Source of the DNA: Periplaneta americana
Taxonomy: Eukaryota; Arthropoda; Insecta; Blattodea; Blattidae
NCBI RefSeq assembly: GCF_040183065.1
Contig: NC_091126.1
Coordinates: 147,586,204-147,650,203, forward strand
Length of the DNA stretch: 64,000 nt
Direction of reading: 5' to 3'
The notes below the pieces were generated by a model, which did not search any database, was not told the origin of the DNA, and saw only the letters and a list, made by a program, of their open reading frames with translations. The position numbers and the translations under genes were made by a program. Below are positions 46,136 through 57,789 of this stretch, one piece after another. Position 1 is the stretch's first letter, and each line of letters starts with the position of its first letter.

Positions 46136-46356
46136 TCCCTTACTGCATGGGACAGTCTTGCACACACCGGTTTTATATTCAAATAAATTAAGTAGTTCTT
46201 TCTTTCTCAACTGATGTCACATATGGTCAAATGCAATTCTTGACAGTGTGCCATATGTGTCCCAGTATGCAGTTTGAAATATTATATGCTTATATTATAA
46301 ATTATATGAATATAAACCCGGTATGTGACATATCTGTCTCAGTATGCGTAAAGGGG
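46136..46356. mobile_element. piggyBac-type MITE with TTAA target duplication
   Basis: A 221-bp element between TTAA (46132-46135) and TTAA (46357-46360). Ends TCCCTTACTGCATGGGACAG and the inverse CCCCTTTACGCATACTGAGA; CACACACCGG is matched by CACATACCGGG in the inverse. TTAA duplication and CCCTTT ends are piggyBac features. No ORF. Confidence 0.75.
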
Positions 46357-46360
46357 TTAA

Positions 46361-47786
46361 ATGTGCATTCAAATATGTGATTTCTAATAGATTAATTCGC
46401 GCTCTTAAACCAGAGACTACTTTGTGCTTTCTCCCATATACGTGTTGTTACACAATCAGTGTTGTCAGATTCAAAAACTTCGGATCATAACGAAAAAAAT
46501 GACATTAACAAGTAGAGATTCGTGAGATTTTTTTTTTTTGAAAATGTCGCATTTTCATGGAATGACCCTATACTAAAGGTTTCAGTGCTGACAGACCGGG
46601 TGGCCGCTTGACTGCAGGTAAGCACCTAGTGGCGGGTGACAGGAAAATGAAAACCGCACAGCTAAACAAAACAGTGCCACTGTAGTAGATTAATGAAATT
46701 TTTATCAAATTTGAATAATCTTTTATAAATTGAATCAAGGATACTGAATAGAATACAATCTGCCCAATAATTAGAATGAATTTCTCTCAAACTTTTTTTT
46801 TTGACAAGAACTGTATCACAATGTCATTCTAAACGAATAATATATTTTCATTCATCTATTAATTTTTAAATGCACATTTTCGTAAAGAGCAATAATGCAA
46901 GTACTTACAAATATCTGTATCTCTGGAAGTGGTGCAAAATTATGTTACATGCATTTACTTACAAGAAATAATAATTTATAAATGAACTCATGACTTAATT
47001 TTTAAGATTATAAAAAATGTCTTGTATACAAAGCGGAAAACTAAAGTTGTATCTAATTTGTTTGTTTGTGAAGGATTTATTTCGGAATAACTTGTAAACG
47101 ACAATGAAAGAAAATAAACTACAAATATAAATATTACTGGTACATGATAAACAACTATAATGTTGCAAAATGTGTAAAACTGTATGAGAAAATATATCAT
47201 CTCCACGAAATTTTTTTGTTATAACTGCATCAGTGAAAAATGATTTTTCTTTTTCTTTGTTTTTAAAACAGAAGAGTTCCTTCTAAAAAAAGCTTAACTA
47301 TTAAATAACTACAGTTAACTTCACCTTACCTGCTTAATCTAACAATACTACTGTAGAACTGTTGCTCGACATTGAAGAGGAGTTGGCAGTTCATTATGAA
47401 TTAAGTAAGATGTGTAAACTCTTATCATGTGAAGCAAAATCAGAATCAGACTTAGGCATTGTCTAGACTCGTAATTGCATCTGAAACAAAAGAACATTCT
47501 TGACTAGATATGCAAAATTTCATCAAGCAAAATTATTTCATTCACTTCAACAGCAGTCAGAAGTAACATCTGTTTTTATTTCTAATGTGAAGAAATGATA
47601 CTGAGAGGCATAAGAACTGACAAGTGTGGTATGTACCTGAAAATACGAGAGAGATGGCAGAATGCTCATATCAAATTAATTATTTCCAAAATCTGTACGC
47701 TATGCCAACTGCAGCTAATGAAAACATCTCACCTGTATCAAACTGAAGTAATGTAATAACCAAGAAACCCTAATGAAAACTTAGTT
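46361..47786. other. No recognisable gene or repeat
   Basis: AT-rich; a few short ORFs without family signatures. Confidence 0.4.
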
Positions 47787-47870
47787 ACTTATGGCTTTTA
47801 AGGAACCCGGAGAGTCATTGCTGCTCTCACATAAGCCTGCCATCGATCCCTATCCTGAACATCTCTTTTC
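47787..47870 (-). mobile_element. LINE 3' end fragment
   Basis: ATGGCTTTTAAGGAACCCGG and CACATAAGCCTGCCATCG match the plus strand of the LINE end at 27556-27712. Confidence 0.7.
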
Positions 47871-48012
47871 TTCGTATCACGTAAGGTTTTTAAGATATAC
47901 TATGATTTCACTTTTCGATAAGCGCTCCCCCAGGAAACATCTGGCACGGGTTGGGTGTATAAACCAAAACAAAAGCTAATGTATTTTATGAGTTTATGAC
48001 TTATTTACAGTT

Positions 48013-48075
48013 TGTAATCTTCATCTTATGATGTTTGGAGGACATCACCAAACATCGTAAGATGAAGATTACATT
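48013..48075. repeat. Perfect-like hairpin, 25-bp arms
   Basis: GTAATCTTCATCTTATGATG and, after a short loop AGGACATCA, the inverse copy with a single difference. Flanks a SINE on its right side. Confidence 0.85.
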
Positions 48076-48300
48076 TGTAAAAAGTTTCTTCACACCCATA
48101 AGCAGTGCTGACTAGATCAGACGCTATGGACAGTACTCTATAACAGAGTCGCCAGTATGAAAGGATAATTCCAAGCCTTTGGCGTGAGACGAACTCGATA
48201 GCTCAGTGGTAGAGTGCCTGACCGGAGAACAGGAAGTTGCAGGTTCGATTCCCGCTCGAGGTTGTGTAATTTTTCTTTCATACCATGGCATGATTGTGAC
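48076..48300 (+). repeat. tRNA-derived SINE, another head type
   Basis: ATAGCTCAGTGGTAGAGTGC (A-box) and CAGGTTCGATTCCCGC (B-box). Body TTTCTTTCATACCATGGCAT. The head resembles a tRNA but has no full acceptor-stem match. Confidence 0.7.
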
Positions 48301-48438
48301 TATAATAGTATTTAAATTCAATATTTACAGTTTCTTATGGTTGTTGGCATGTTATTTTGTATTTCTAATAAATAAACAGATATTGGTCCCTTCTATTAAG
48401 TAAATTTCATAACAGTTCAAAGTGAGGTCTATGCAATT

Positions 48439-48885
48439 AACAAACAAGGGTGTGGTTTTCAGTATTTAAAGGAAAAGTTTACCAGTTTGAGTGAAGAAAA
48501 ATTAAAAGAAGGCATTTTAATCGGTCCACAAATTCACAAAGTTATGGCTGACTCTTTGAGGAAAAACTTTTCGTTACAGAAAGAATGGCATAGCATGCTT
48601 TCAAAGATGTTTGCTCAAACTTCTTGTGGAAATCATGTTAAGTGCATATGACAAAATGGAGTGTAATATGTCTCTCAAAATACACTTTTTACATTCTCAT
48701 TTGGATTTCTTTCCTCCTAACTTTGGAGTGGTAAACAACGAGCATGGGGAAAGATTTCATCAAGAAATATCTGAAACGGAAAGGCGATATAAAGGAAGAT
48801 CAACATCCAGCATGCTTGCAGACTATTGTTGGTTCCTTGTAAAATACAGCCCACGTCAGAAGTCATCCAGAAAATTATTTTAAAT
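48439..48885 (+). pseudogene. Relic of an uncharacterised transposon-associated protein (C-terminal half)
   Basis: Frames read EEKLKEGILIGPQIHKVMAD, then after a frameshift NMSLKIHFLHSHLDFFP, NNEHGERFHQEISETERRYK and MLADYCWFLV. The segment is homologous to the C-terminal part of the relic at 59775-60960. I know this protein type as recurrent in insect genomes near repeats, but its function and parent transposon are not known to me. Conserved His/Cys/Asp (HFLHSHLDFF, HGERFHQ, DYCW) hint at a metal- or nucleic-acid-binding enzyme; this is inference. Confidence 0.6.
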
Positions 48886-50643
48886 GTAAGTTCAAATTCC
48901 GAGATTTTTCTCATTATATGCATAAAATATATTTATTGTTGTTGTGCTTTAAACTATGTAACATCATTTTTGTATCCAGTACACATTTTTCAAGTATTAT
49001 GAGGAATTTTGAATCCCTAGTGTGTTTTAATTTTATCAGTAGCAGCGAAAAATTAAAAACAAACAAGTTTTGTCATAAAAAAATTCAATTCATTTTCCCT
49101 GGAAAATGGTACGTGATGGGGCAATTTGGATTTTAAATTCAGATTTAGGACACACATATTAGTAATATTCACCTATTTTTATTTCGGAGCAAGACAAAAA
49201 GTAAAAATTTGTTGTTCAGTGTAATCATTTTACTCAACATCACAATTGCATAACTGAAAATAAGACATACCGATAACTACAACACAACTAAAATGAATGA
49301 CAAAATGGAAACTTACCTCGAATGCTTACATCATAATCCTGTAATTCCCGGTTAGGTGGGAAGAGGAGGAAGGGGGGGGGGACGAAAAAAAGTCTCGCTT
49401 AACAGGATTGGCCGCACCCAGTTACTATACAAAACAAGTGTTGGGGGATGGAGGTGGAAAACAGATGTATCATTGCTATGAGAACATTTTACACTTAAAT
49501 TTGTAGCCATGCTATAGAGGATGACCAAAATATTGCAAGGATAAACAAAACATTAGCTTTTTTTCTTTTGTGACATTGTTTCGAATAAGCCGAAGTTCAG
49601 TTAAGAGGGGGTTTCACTGTACAGATTGAAAAAAAAAACTGAAAGAGAGTCTGTAAATGCTGAAGAAACTGAATCACCATCCAAAGTTGCCTACTTTGGG
49701 CAAGGCTGGGAGCAGAGTGAAGCGAGTTTTCCCAGATAGTCCTAGAAAAAAGAAGGGCTGTTGTGAAACAGCTCCTCTGTGAAGAAATTCCTGAAGGGAA
49801 GTAGATTCTGTTTGCGACGAGGAAATTGAGAAGAAATACAAATGTATGAGCTCAAATTGAAAACCTTTTATCAATATTTTACTTAGGTGGTGATATCAGT
49901 AGACATGAGCCTGAGAAAAAAAGACATGATTTCTGTAAAAAGACGCTACTACTAAAGAAAAAACCCATGTATCTAAAAGAATTACGCTAATTACAATTTG
50001 TGAAGCTTTTTCTCTCTTCTGAAAATATTAAAAAGTCTCAATTCTTTCCTTAATTAAATGTAATTGTGTATAGTACTGAATTTTGTTTGTTCATTTAAAA
50101 TTTAAAAAAAAAAGAAAAGTTATTTTGCTTGTGTGTGTTCTAATAAGAGTAATTTTCATTTTTATGTGATATATTTTTGTTCCTTGTTCATTAAAAAATG
50201 TTATCTTTTAAATTAATTTAATTATGAATAGTATATGGGCATAGACCATTTAGAGTGTTTATACAGAACTTTATGGTTTATATTTTACATAATTATCTCT
50301 AAAGGTATGTGTAACCAAGTTAAATAAATTATTAGTTCAATACTTTATCAAATATGGGCAACATTATTATTTAAAATTTCGGGTTAAGTGCACAATATGG
50401 GAGCGGGCATATGGTAATTGTGTAGAAGATGCCAGCAGCTCACATATATCACTTTTAAACTACTTTTACATCTCGTAGACATTACCGTTAACTCTGACTC
50501 TCTTATCTATGTTTATTATACATTATGTTGGTTTTTGACGGTTCAGGAATAATACAGAAAGGTTATGGCGAATGTATCTTGAGGGACAGCAGAGGGCTTG
50601 CCCCAAAGCTCCCAGCTATAAACCTCTGGCTGTATTGTAAAAG
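48886..50643. other. No gene; degraded TA-target transposon ends
   Basis: Around 49320-49625 there are G-rich runs and a terminus CAGTGAAACCCCCTCTTAAC (read inverse at about 49618), like other CAGTGAAACC ends in the window. The rest is AT-rich. Confidence 0.35.
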
Positions 50644-50656
50644 CAATGGATATCAT

Positions 50657-51310
50657 GAACAATTTTTCCCCTGAAATTATTCAAATCTGCTTTACAGGGA
50701 GCTTTACCTGAAAGACCAGATTTGCATAATATATACGTCACTGTGTACGTTAACAGAAAACCACAATTCCAAGTCACACAGAGATTGTGTGCACTCGACG
50801 TGGGTCTCTGGCATTTCGTCAGCCCACTTGAGTTGTGTGGATATAAAGGGAAAAGTTGAGACAGTGTCGGGTGGAGTTCCCGGGTAGCTCAGTTGGTAAG
50901 AGCGCTGGTACGTTCAACCAGAGGTCCCGGAATCGATATCCGGCCCCGGAACAATTTTTCCCCTGAAATTATTCAAATCTGCTTTACAGGGAGCTTTACC
51001 TGAAAGACTAGATTTACATAATATATACGTCACTGTGTACATTAACAGAAAACCACAATTCCAAGTCACACAGAGATTGTGTGCACTCGATGTGGGTCTC
51101 TGGCGTTTCGTCAGCCCACGCGAGTTGTATGGATATAAAGGGAAAAGTTGAGACGGTGTTGGGTGGAGTTCCCGGGTAGCTCAGTTGGTAAGAGCGCTGG
51201 TACATTCAACCAGAGGTCCCGGGATCGATACCCAGCCCCGGAACAATTTTTCCCCTGAAATTATTCAAATCTGCTTTACAGGGAGCTTTACGTGAAAGAC
51301 TAGATTTGCA
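50657..51310 (+). repeat. Tandem SINE array: two full 292-bp units plus a partial third
   Basis: GAACAATTTTTCCCCTGAAA starts at 50657, 50949 and 51241, a period of exactly 292 bp. Each full unit ends in a tRNA-like head with A-box TAGCTCAGTTGG and B-box near GGATCGATACCC. The partial third unit ends at 51310. The 13-bp duplication CAATGGATATCAT flanks the whole array at 50644-50656 and 51311-51323. Confidence 0.9.
50880..50950 (+). other. tRNA-like sequence inside the SINE array (copy 1)
   Basis: GTTCCCGGGTAGCTCAGTTG through CGGCCCCGGAAC folds roughly as a cloverleaf, with a 5-bp anticodon stem CTGGT/ACCAG. The anticodon loop ACGTTCA lacks the T expected before the anticodon and the acceptor stem has a mismatch, so I treat it as a SINE head, not a tRNA gene. 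Copy 2 is at 51172-51242. Confidence 0.7.
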
Positions 51311-51689
51311 CAATGGATATCATCTTTGGAAGTAGAGGAAGCATTAACACACAAATATATATAAATAATGTCATTTTAGTACTCACATTATATCTAATTC
51401 TCGTCTTCATTCGTACTTTTGAATTGTGAATGTGATGTTTCGAAGCAATAAAACACTGTTAACATTAGCCTATACGGATATCGTTCGTAAAATTAAGTTT
51501 GTATACACTGCACTGACGGTTCACTACTCACTGCTGGAAACTCTGTCGTGTTAAGGGAAATGACTGCTTAAACCCTGTTTTCAATACTCTGAATTAACAT
51601 TGTTGTTGATGCCATCTACTGTGAGGTTTATATTAATAATATGAAGGTGTATTTATGTTGGCGATTTAGAGACTGTTTTCGTAACTTGA

Positions 51690-51770
51690 CTTTGTAGCAT
51701 AGTGGTTAAGCTACTAGTGTACCGAGTTAGAGATTCGAGGATCGAATCACGCTTAGGTAAGGTAAGTAAT
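51690..51770 (+). repeat. tRNA-like SINE head
   Basis: TAGCATAGTGGTTAAGC (A-box) and GAGGATCGAATCACGC (B-box) with tRNA-like spacing. The body is short and unlike the other families. Confidence 0.5.
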
Positions 51771-53079
51771 TTAAAAATGTAATATGCATTGTAGTCAGTT
51801 TCATGTAAGTTAAATATAAATAATGTGTGAAATTAGTGACATTGTGAGTGATATAAGATATAAAATAGGTGATAAGATATGAGAGATAGGAGGAAAGGAG
51901 AGGAGGAGAGTAGGGGGGGGGAGAAGAAAAGGAGTGTAATTTCGTTTTTATTTCCGAGTAAATAAGATTACGTCATGAGTGGCAGTATTCGAAATATTCG
52001 CCATTCGGGTATTGTGCACTTGTTCCAAAATTTCAATTCCTATAGAGCTGTCCCAACCGCAACGTATCATGTCCCAATCATAAGACTTTTAAAAATATAC
52101 TGCCCCACATAGACAGTTAATATAAAGTTTTACTGACCAAGACTATATAGGTTGAACATTTGGTTTGGGGGGGGGGGGGGAATGTCCCCATTCATTATTT
52201 CAACAAAATTCACAGACTTTTGCAGTTACATCTCAGTGTGTTAAAATAGTCATTTTTTGAGTCCTGATCATAACACAAGCTTTTAATTGTTTTCCCACCT
52301 TAATTAATTTGGAAGAACTATACAACATAACTTTACCTTCATGGGTACTAGCAGCAGGTATTCTTTCATTTGACGTGCTTAAATATTCACTCAAATACAA
52401 TCTTTCAAATAGTTCTAAAATGTCCCAATTCTAACCATTGAATCACTCAAATACAATCTTTCAAATAGTTCTAAAATGTATCAATTCTAACCATTGAATC
52501 ACCCATATTTCATATATTAGACAACACTATTACATCTAGAAAATGATTTATGCATTCAAATGATTCGAATAATCCTACTTTTATTATCTTCTTCTATCCT
52601 TCAAGTATTAGGCCCTATGACCTGTTACAATCTCACAGTTAAATTTTCAACTCTGATAATGTTGTATGTGATGCATTACAAGTTTTAATTTTATTTCTTC
52701 CATTACATCCTCATTATGTTTACAATCCCATTTGCCTACTTTTATTATAAATAACAATTTTTCTTCCCAATCAATTCACAGATACCTACTAGGTAAATAA
52801 TAGTCAATCATTGAATAGGAACAATATACAGTAGGCCTATGTAAACAGTTTCTTTATGACTGTCACTGTACTTGGGAAATGTAGTGTCTTCCTCCGAATT
52901 CCTCAAACAAGGAAAAAAAGAAATTGGAAAGGGGGGGGGGAACTATAGAGATGATTGATAATATTTCAATATCACGCATTTAGCATTTCATTCTTTGATT
53001 TCTTATACTAGAAATCATTTTAGTTTCAAAAATTTTAAATTAAATAAACCCATTCATTGCTATTGTTTAAGTGTGCTTA
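51771..53079. other. No gene; low-complexity tracts and a 56-bp tandem duplication
   Basis: Purine-rich tract at 51885-51935, a G run at 52166, and CACTCAAATACAATCTTTC repeated at 52388 and 52444 (56-bp period, two copies). Confidence 0.55.
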
Positions 53080-53200
53080 AATGCGACAGGCTCATGTCAG
53101 TAGATGTAAAAGAGCTCCTGCAGAACAAAATTTTGACACACAGGCGATGCTGATATAATCTCGGCAGTTGCGAGCGTCATTAAATAAAACAATTTTTTTT
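53080..53200 (+). repeat. SINE-like fragment, CAGGCTCATGTCAGTAG family
   Basis: ACAGGCTCATGTCAGTAGAT, AAAGAGCTCCTGCAG, GGCAGTTGCGAGCGTC and TTAAATAAAACAATTT. A second, fuller copy is at 61650-61787. Confidence 0.65.
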
Positions 53201-54559
53201 TTTCAGATACGTACATTTAAGTTGGTAATGTTAATCAAAATTGGTTATAATCTCATAACTGGCTGCACCGAACATACCAACAGTGATGTTTTGATACTAT
53301 TTTCGAATGTCAAAGCTGAAATAAAATTGGCTAAGTGAAAAAACGTAAGCTACGATTATAGAAGCATCAAATAAGTTAAATTTAGCCAAAAACAAGTATA
53401 AGATAGATTTTAGGTTAGGAGATGAAGTACCTACTAAATTCTTTAAATTCGAAATTACATGTTGGTGGGATTTTTTGTGACTTGGCTGAAGCATTATATT
53501 AGCAAAAAAAAATTAAAGTTTTATAGTATTAAAGATGGGACGTTAGGTTGCTTTACATCTAATCAAATAGAAAACAAAAAGTAGAAATAAATATATCAAA
53601 TAGTTACAAAGTTACTTTTTCAGAATTTAGAAATATTAAACATGGAGTTCCCTAGAGGTCAATTTTAGATCCATTGTTGTTCCTAGTTTATATTAATGAT
53701 TTAGCCTTAACCATAAATAATTTATCCCATGTAATTTTATTTGCAAATGATAGGCCTACAAGTGATTATTTCAAGCAAACACTTCCGATACAGTACTGAA
53801 TCTAATGAAGAATGATTCCATGCAAATAAATTAGCACTTAACGTTGATAAAACCAATTTAATCAAATTTATTACACACAATAGTGCTCAGGTTTCCTACA
53901 CTGTTAGATTAAATGGAACTCATCACAAAGAATCTACAAGCACAAAGTTTCTTAGTAAAGAGCTGGATAATAACTTGTACTGAAAAACACACATGGAATG
54001 TATTACTCATAAATTGAGCTGTGACTGTTATGCATGAAGATCCTTATCTTCTATCGGTAATATAAACATACTTAAAATGTCATAGGCCTACTTTGGATAT
54101 TTTCATTCCGTAATGAAATATGGATTAATATTCTGGCAACCAGTCTTAGCTAAACATATTTTTGTTTCACAAAAGAAAGCTGTAAGAATAATAGCTGGTG
54201 TGCATAAAAGAACATTATGTAAAAATATTTTCCAAAATTTAGAAATCTTGATCTTACCTTGTGAATAGGGCCTAAATTCTTTCGCTAATGATGTTTTATA
54301 TTCAAAACCGAGATACATTTAATATTAATCAAGACATTCATAAATTTAATACAAGACATAAATCAGATCTTCATCTACCCCTCTGTTAGTCTAAGTTGTT
54401 ATAAAAAAAATAAATAAAAGGAGTTCAGTATTCACGTCTTGCAGTCTTCAATGCACTGCCTAATTATCTTAAAGTTTTGAAGGACCATAAGAAAAGATTT
54501 AGAAGACAATTAACCAAATTTCTGCACACTCATACCTTCTACACAACTGACGCATTGTT

Positions 54560-55080
54560 TATGCTTGTAAATTGAATTATTCTACTTGACATGAAACGCA
54601 CAATTTTGTACAGCTCAACTAAAATATGCTTGTAAATTGAATTAATTAGTTTACTAGCCTGTATTGTATATTCTTGTATAGCTTAACTCATGAATTGCAT
54701 AGGCTGTAAATTGAATACTAGTCTGTACAGAATTGCTTATGCTTATAAATTGAATTATCTACTTGATACTGAATTGTACAATTTTGTATAGCTTAACGAA
54801 AGTATGCTTGTAAATTGAATTAATTTCTTTTACTACGTATAGTTTTGTATAGCTTGTCTGAATTGTACGAGATGCTTTGAATTGAATAGTAATCTGTATA
54901 GCTCAGTTGATGAATTGTTTATGCTTGTAATTTGAAGTAATTTGCACGATTTATCAATTTTTTTATAACTCAACTGATTGAATTGTTTATACTTTTAAAT
55001 TTAATTAAATTACTTGCTATGTATTATATTTTATAGCTCAACTGATGAATTCTTTAGGTTTGTAAATTTATTAATCTGAT
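54560..55080. repeat. Degenerate minisatellite in the LINE 3' region, about 62-bp unit
   Basis: ATGCTTGTAAATTGAATTA recurs, with changes, near 54564, 54626, 54702, 54740, 54806, 54870, 54920, 54990 and 55056, with TTTTGTATAGCTYAACT between. Confidence 0.8.
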
Positions 55081-55106
55081 TGCTATGTAAATGTATATTT
55101 TTATAG

Positions 55107-55290
55107 AGCTACCAACATAGCTCAGTCAGCAAACTTGCTGGCCTGCTGATCCTGAGCTGCGCTCGGGCTTGGGTTGGATCCCTGTTTGGCCTGATTGCCT
55201 GGTTGATTTTTTCTGAGGTTTTCCCAGGCCGTGGGGTGGTCGCCAGGTGATCTATGACGAGTCCTCGGCCTCACCTCACTTCATCTCGCC
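55107..55290 (+). repeat. tRNA-derived SINE, family B, inserted in a LINE 3' region
   Basis: CATAGCTCAGTCAGC (A-box) and GGGTTGGATCCCTG (decayed B-box), then TTGCCTGGTTGATTTTTTCT and ACGAGTCCTCGGCCTCACC. LINE sequence resumes after it. Confidence 0.8.
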
Positions 55291-55544
55291 AAAAAATTGG
55301 AAAATTGTAATCTTGTAAATTTTTTACTTGTTCCACATCTTAAAGCTTTAATGCTAATGTAAGATCTATGGAACACAATAAATTAAATGAAAAACTGAAA
55401 TAGCCGAAAATCAGTCTCTCTCATCAGCAGCATATCTGTAGAACATCAGCACAGTTTCTTCCTTATGGCGTGTAGTACAGCATTTCTAGTGACCATGATT
55501 TCTGTCTCCCAGCAAATACGTAACTTAATAAAAGTGAATTAAAA

Positions 55545-55745
55545 ATTTTCATTTTAATACTGGGGTCGAGCATGGGTTCAAATACCACTTGGGATTTTTA
55601 TCTGGCTGGGCCTCCCCCATCCCATCTATAAAGCAAATGTCAGGTGAACCCACGGCGATCTTCTGCCTCATCACGCGATCACCAACTCCATCAATGCTAG
55701 ATAACTTTGTAGTTAATACTGCGTAGTTAAACAAGTAAATCATTT
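55545..55745 (+). repeat. tRNA-derived SINE, family B (degraded)
   Basis: GGGTCGAGCATGGGTTCAAAT, a TCTGGCTGGGCC-type body, and CACCAACTCCATCAATGCTAG with a decayed tail. Confidence 0.65.
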
Positions 55746-57266
55746 TACGCCGTCATTAATTTAACACAGACGATAAAAAAGAAGTTGTTGCACATATAAT
55801 ACGACGAACATGGAGCAGGACTGTAACAGAATTCTTGAAACTTGATTTAAAATGTAATTAAGAATTTACTAATGACGGTCCGTCGAATTGAACATCGAAA
55901 ATATATTACAAGGAAAGAAGCAACATCAGTGCAAAGAAAAAGACGAATAGTGAAACAACCTAAATAACTGAAAATGAAGAGACTTGATGGCAATTTTTTC
56001 TAAAGGAGCTTCAAGGGTGGAGAAACTAACGCTGAGGTAGTTGCGGATTCCTGAAATGAGAATCGTTGAATTTATAAGTTTTTCATGCTAAACTAGCACT
56101 GAGGTAGTTACCTTCACACTTCGCTTATACACCTTGCATATACAAATCTGTGACAATATGTACCGAATGAAAGGTGTACTAAATAAAGTGGTTTGCAAAA
56201 ACAGCCTTACAACATACCTACAGACTACAATACAGTAACAAATAGGTATAAGCTAATGAAGAGAACCTGGCTCGGATAAACTTACAAAATGTTCGAAATG
56301 TAATTCTGAATTAGTAAATGTTGAGACAGTTTATAATTTATCATCAAACTGAACATCAATTATGAAACCTCACCTTACACTTAAAAACAAAAAGGGCACA
56401 GTTTGCTTTCCAAAAATCTTTATTCATGTTTATGGTAATGTCAACTTCTCGAGGAAAATGGAAATTATATGGAAAACGTTTTCTAACTTATGAGCTCTCA
56501 TATTCCTTTCACAAATAATGTCACTATTAATTTTCCATTGATATAGGTAGTATCATTTAATAAAAACATGTGCCTTGCCAAGGTAATAAGGGATGTCACT
56601 TATATTATGTTCCCTTTCATATAGTAGAATACGCAATACATCACAATTTTGGTCCTACACACATGACTTCACTAAACTTATCCAAAACACAGGTTAACAG
56701 TAAAAAGTTCTTCAGAACACCTAAGTTTAAAGATGGATTTCGTCGACCCTTTCTCCCACTGGGCAAAGTTGTTCAATTTTAGACGTTAATGAAAAGATAA
56801 AATTATGTTGAAGTTTAACAGCACACAAAATATCAATTGGCGCTTTGTGCCAACGACCAAGTTAATTATGAGCCTCCAAAGATGTAAACTCACCCAACAA
56901 AATACACCGAACTTCAAAACTGTTATAAGGTGAAAGTTCATGACCTTCAGTCACACACATGCCCTGTTGCCCTGTTGCGACTACATCGGAGATCGGACTA
57001 CATATCGCATCACAGTAGCGAACCAAAGACGTCCTGTAGCGAATGGTCATAGATTAATCAGCACAGAACGCAGAAGATTATTAAGTGGCACTGCCTTTAA
57101 AAGCGCACCACTCGTGCGATTCCAAATTTACTGCGAGAAGGCTTCGATGGCTCAGACAGGAATCACCTCCACATGATAGTCATGGATAAATATATAATTA
57201 GGCTGTGTATTTATCCATGTGATAGCTTTGAAGTCAACCGCGCACCGAGTTCTCTGCATTGCAAGG
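55746..57266. other. No recognisable gene
   Basis: Positions 56830-57170 are less AT-rich and may be an old repeat. At 57181-57219 CATGGATAAATA pairs with TATTTATCCATG as a small hairpin. Confidence 0.35.
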
Positions 57267-57513
57267 CCACCGGCCTGTTAAGGCGCTAGCCTGCCGGTCT
57301 GAAGTTGCGCTCGGGCGCGGGTTCGATCCCCGCTTGGGATGATTACCTGGTTGGGTTTTTTCCGAGGTTTTCCCCAACCGTAAGGTGAATGCCAGGTAAT
57401 CTATGACGAATCATCGGCCTCATTTCGCCAAATACCATCTCGCTATCACCAATCCCATCGACGCTAAATAACCCTAGTAGTTGATACGGCGTCGTTAAAT
57501 AACCAACTAAAAA
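57267..57513 (+). repeat. tRNA-derived SINE, family B (near full length)
   Basis: GGCCTGTTAAGGCGCTAGCC (A-box partly lost), B-box GGTTCGATCCCC, body TTACCTGGTTGGG and tail TTGATACGGCGTCGTTAAAT. Confidence 0.88.
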
Positions 57514-57789
57514 AATCTCTGTATTGGATTGCTAGGAACGTAATCATTCAACTAGAAAATTCAAAGTAAAGAATCATTACCTAATGCCGCTTCTACTGTC
57601 GAACATATAGTAGCTTTCAATAACAAAATCATTGTTAGTCAACTGTCCGACGACAGGTCTGAACCTAATAAGTCACACCAATAAGACATCACTCACGAAG
57701 AAACTAGGCCAGGAGATGAGGGATAGGGTGGCCAGTTCCTTTCCCGTTCCTTTGCATACATCGCTGACATACATATATTGCAAACATAA

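Larger units (their letters stand above)
53630..55390 (+). pseudogene. LINE (non-LTR retrotransposon) relic: RT C-terminal half and long 3' tail
   Basis: Frames read HGVP, stop, RSILDPLLFLVYINDLA, then ILFANDR where the catalytic Y/F-A-D-D motif should be, so the active site is destroyed. LNVDKTNLIKF, VMKYGLIFWQPVLAKH, FVSQKKAVRIIAGVHKR and CKNIFQNLEIL follow, typical of the RT thumb and downstream region. At least five stops are present. The 3' region has about nine degenerate units of 62 bp (54560-55080) with a SINE inserted at 55107-55290, and ends GGAACACAATAAATTAAATG. Confidence 0.75.

Noticed and set aside
48190..48262. tRNA gene
   Set aside because: Good A- and B-boxes but no proper acceptor stem, and a SINE body follows.
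50880..51242. Two tRNA genes (Asn-like anticodon in copy 1)
   Set aside because: The anticodon loop lacks the conserved T, the acceptor stem is mismatched, and both copies sit in a tandem SINE with target duplications.
13877..57513. Family B SINE heads as tRNA genes
   Set aside because: All copies share a long body and tail and several have target duplications; none folds with full stems.
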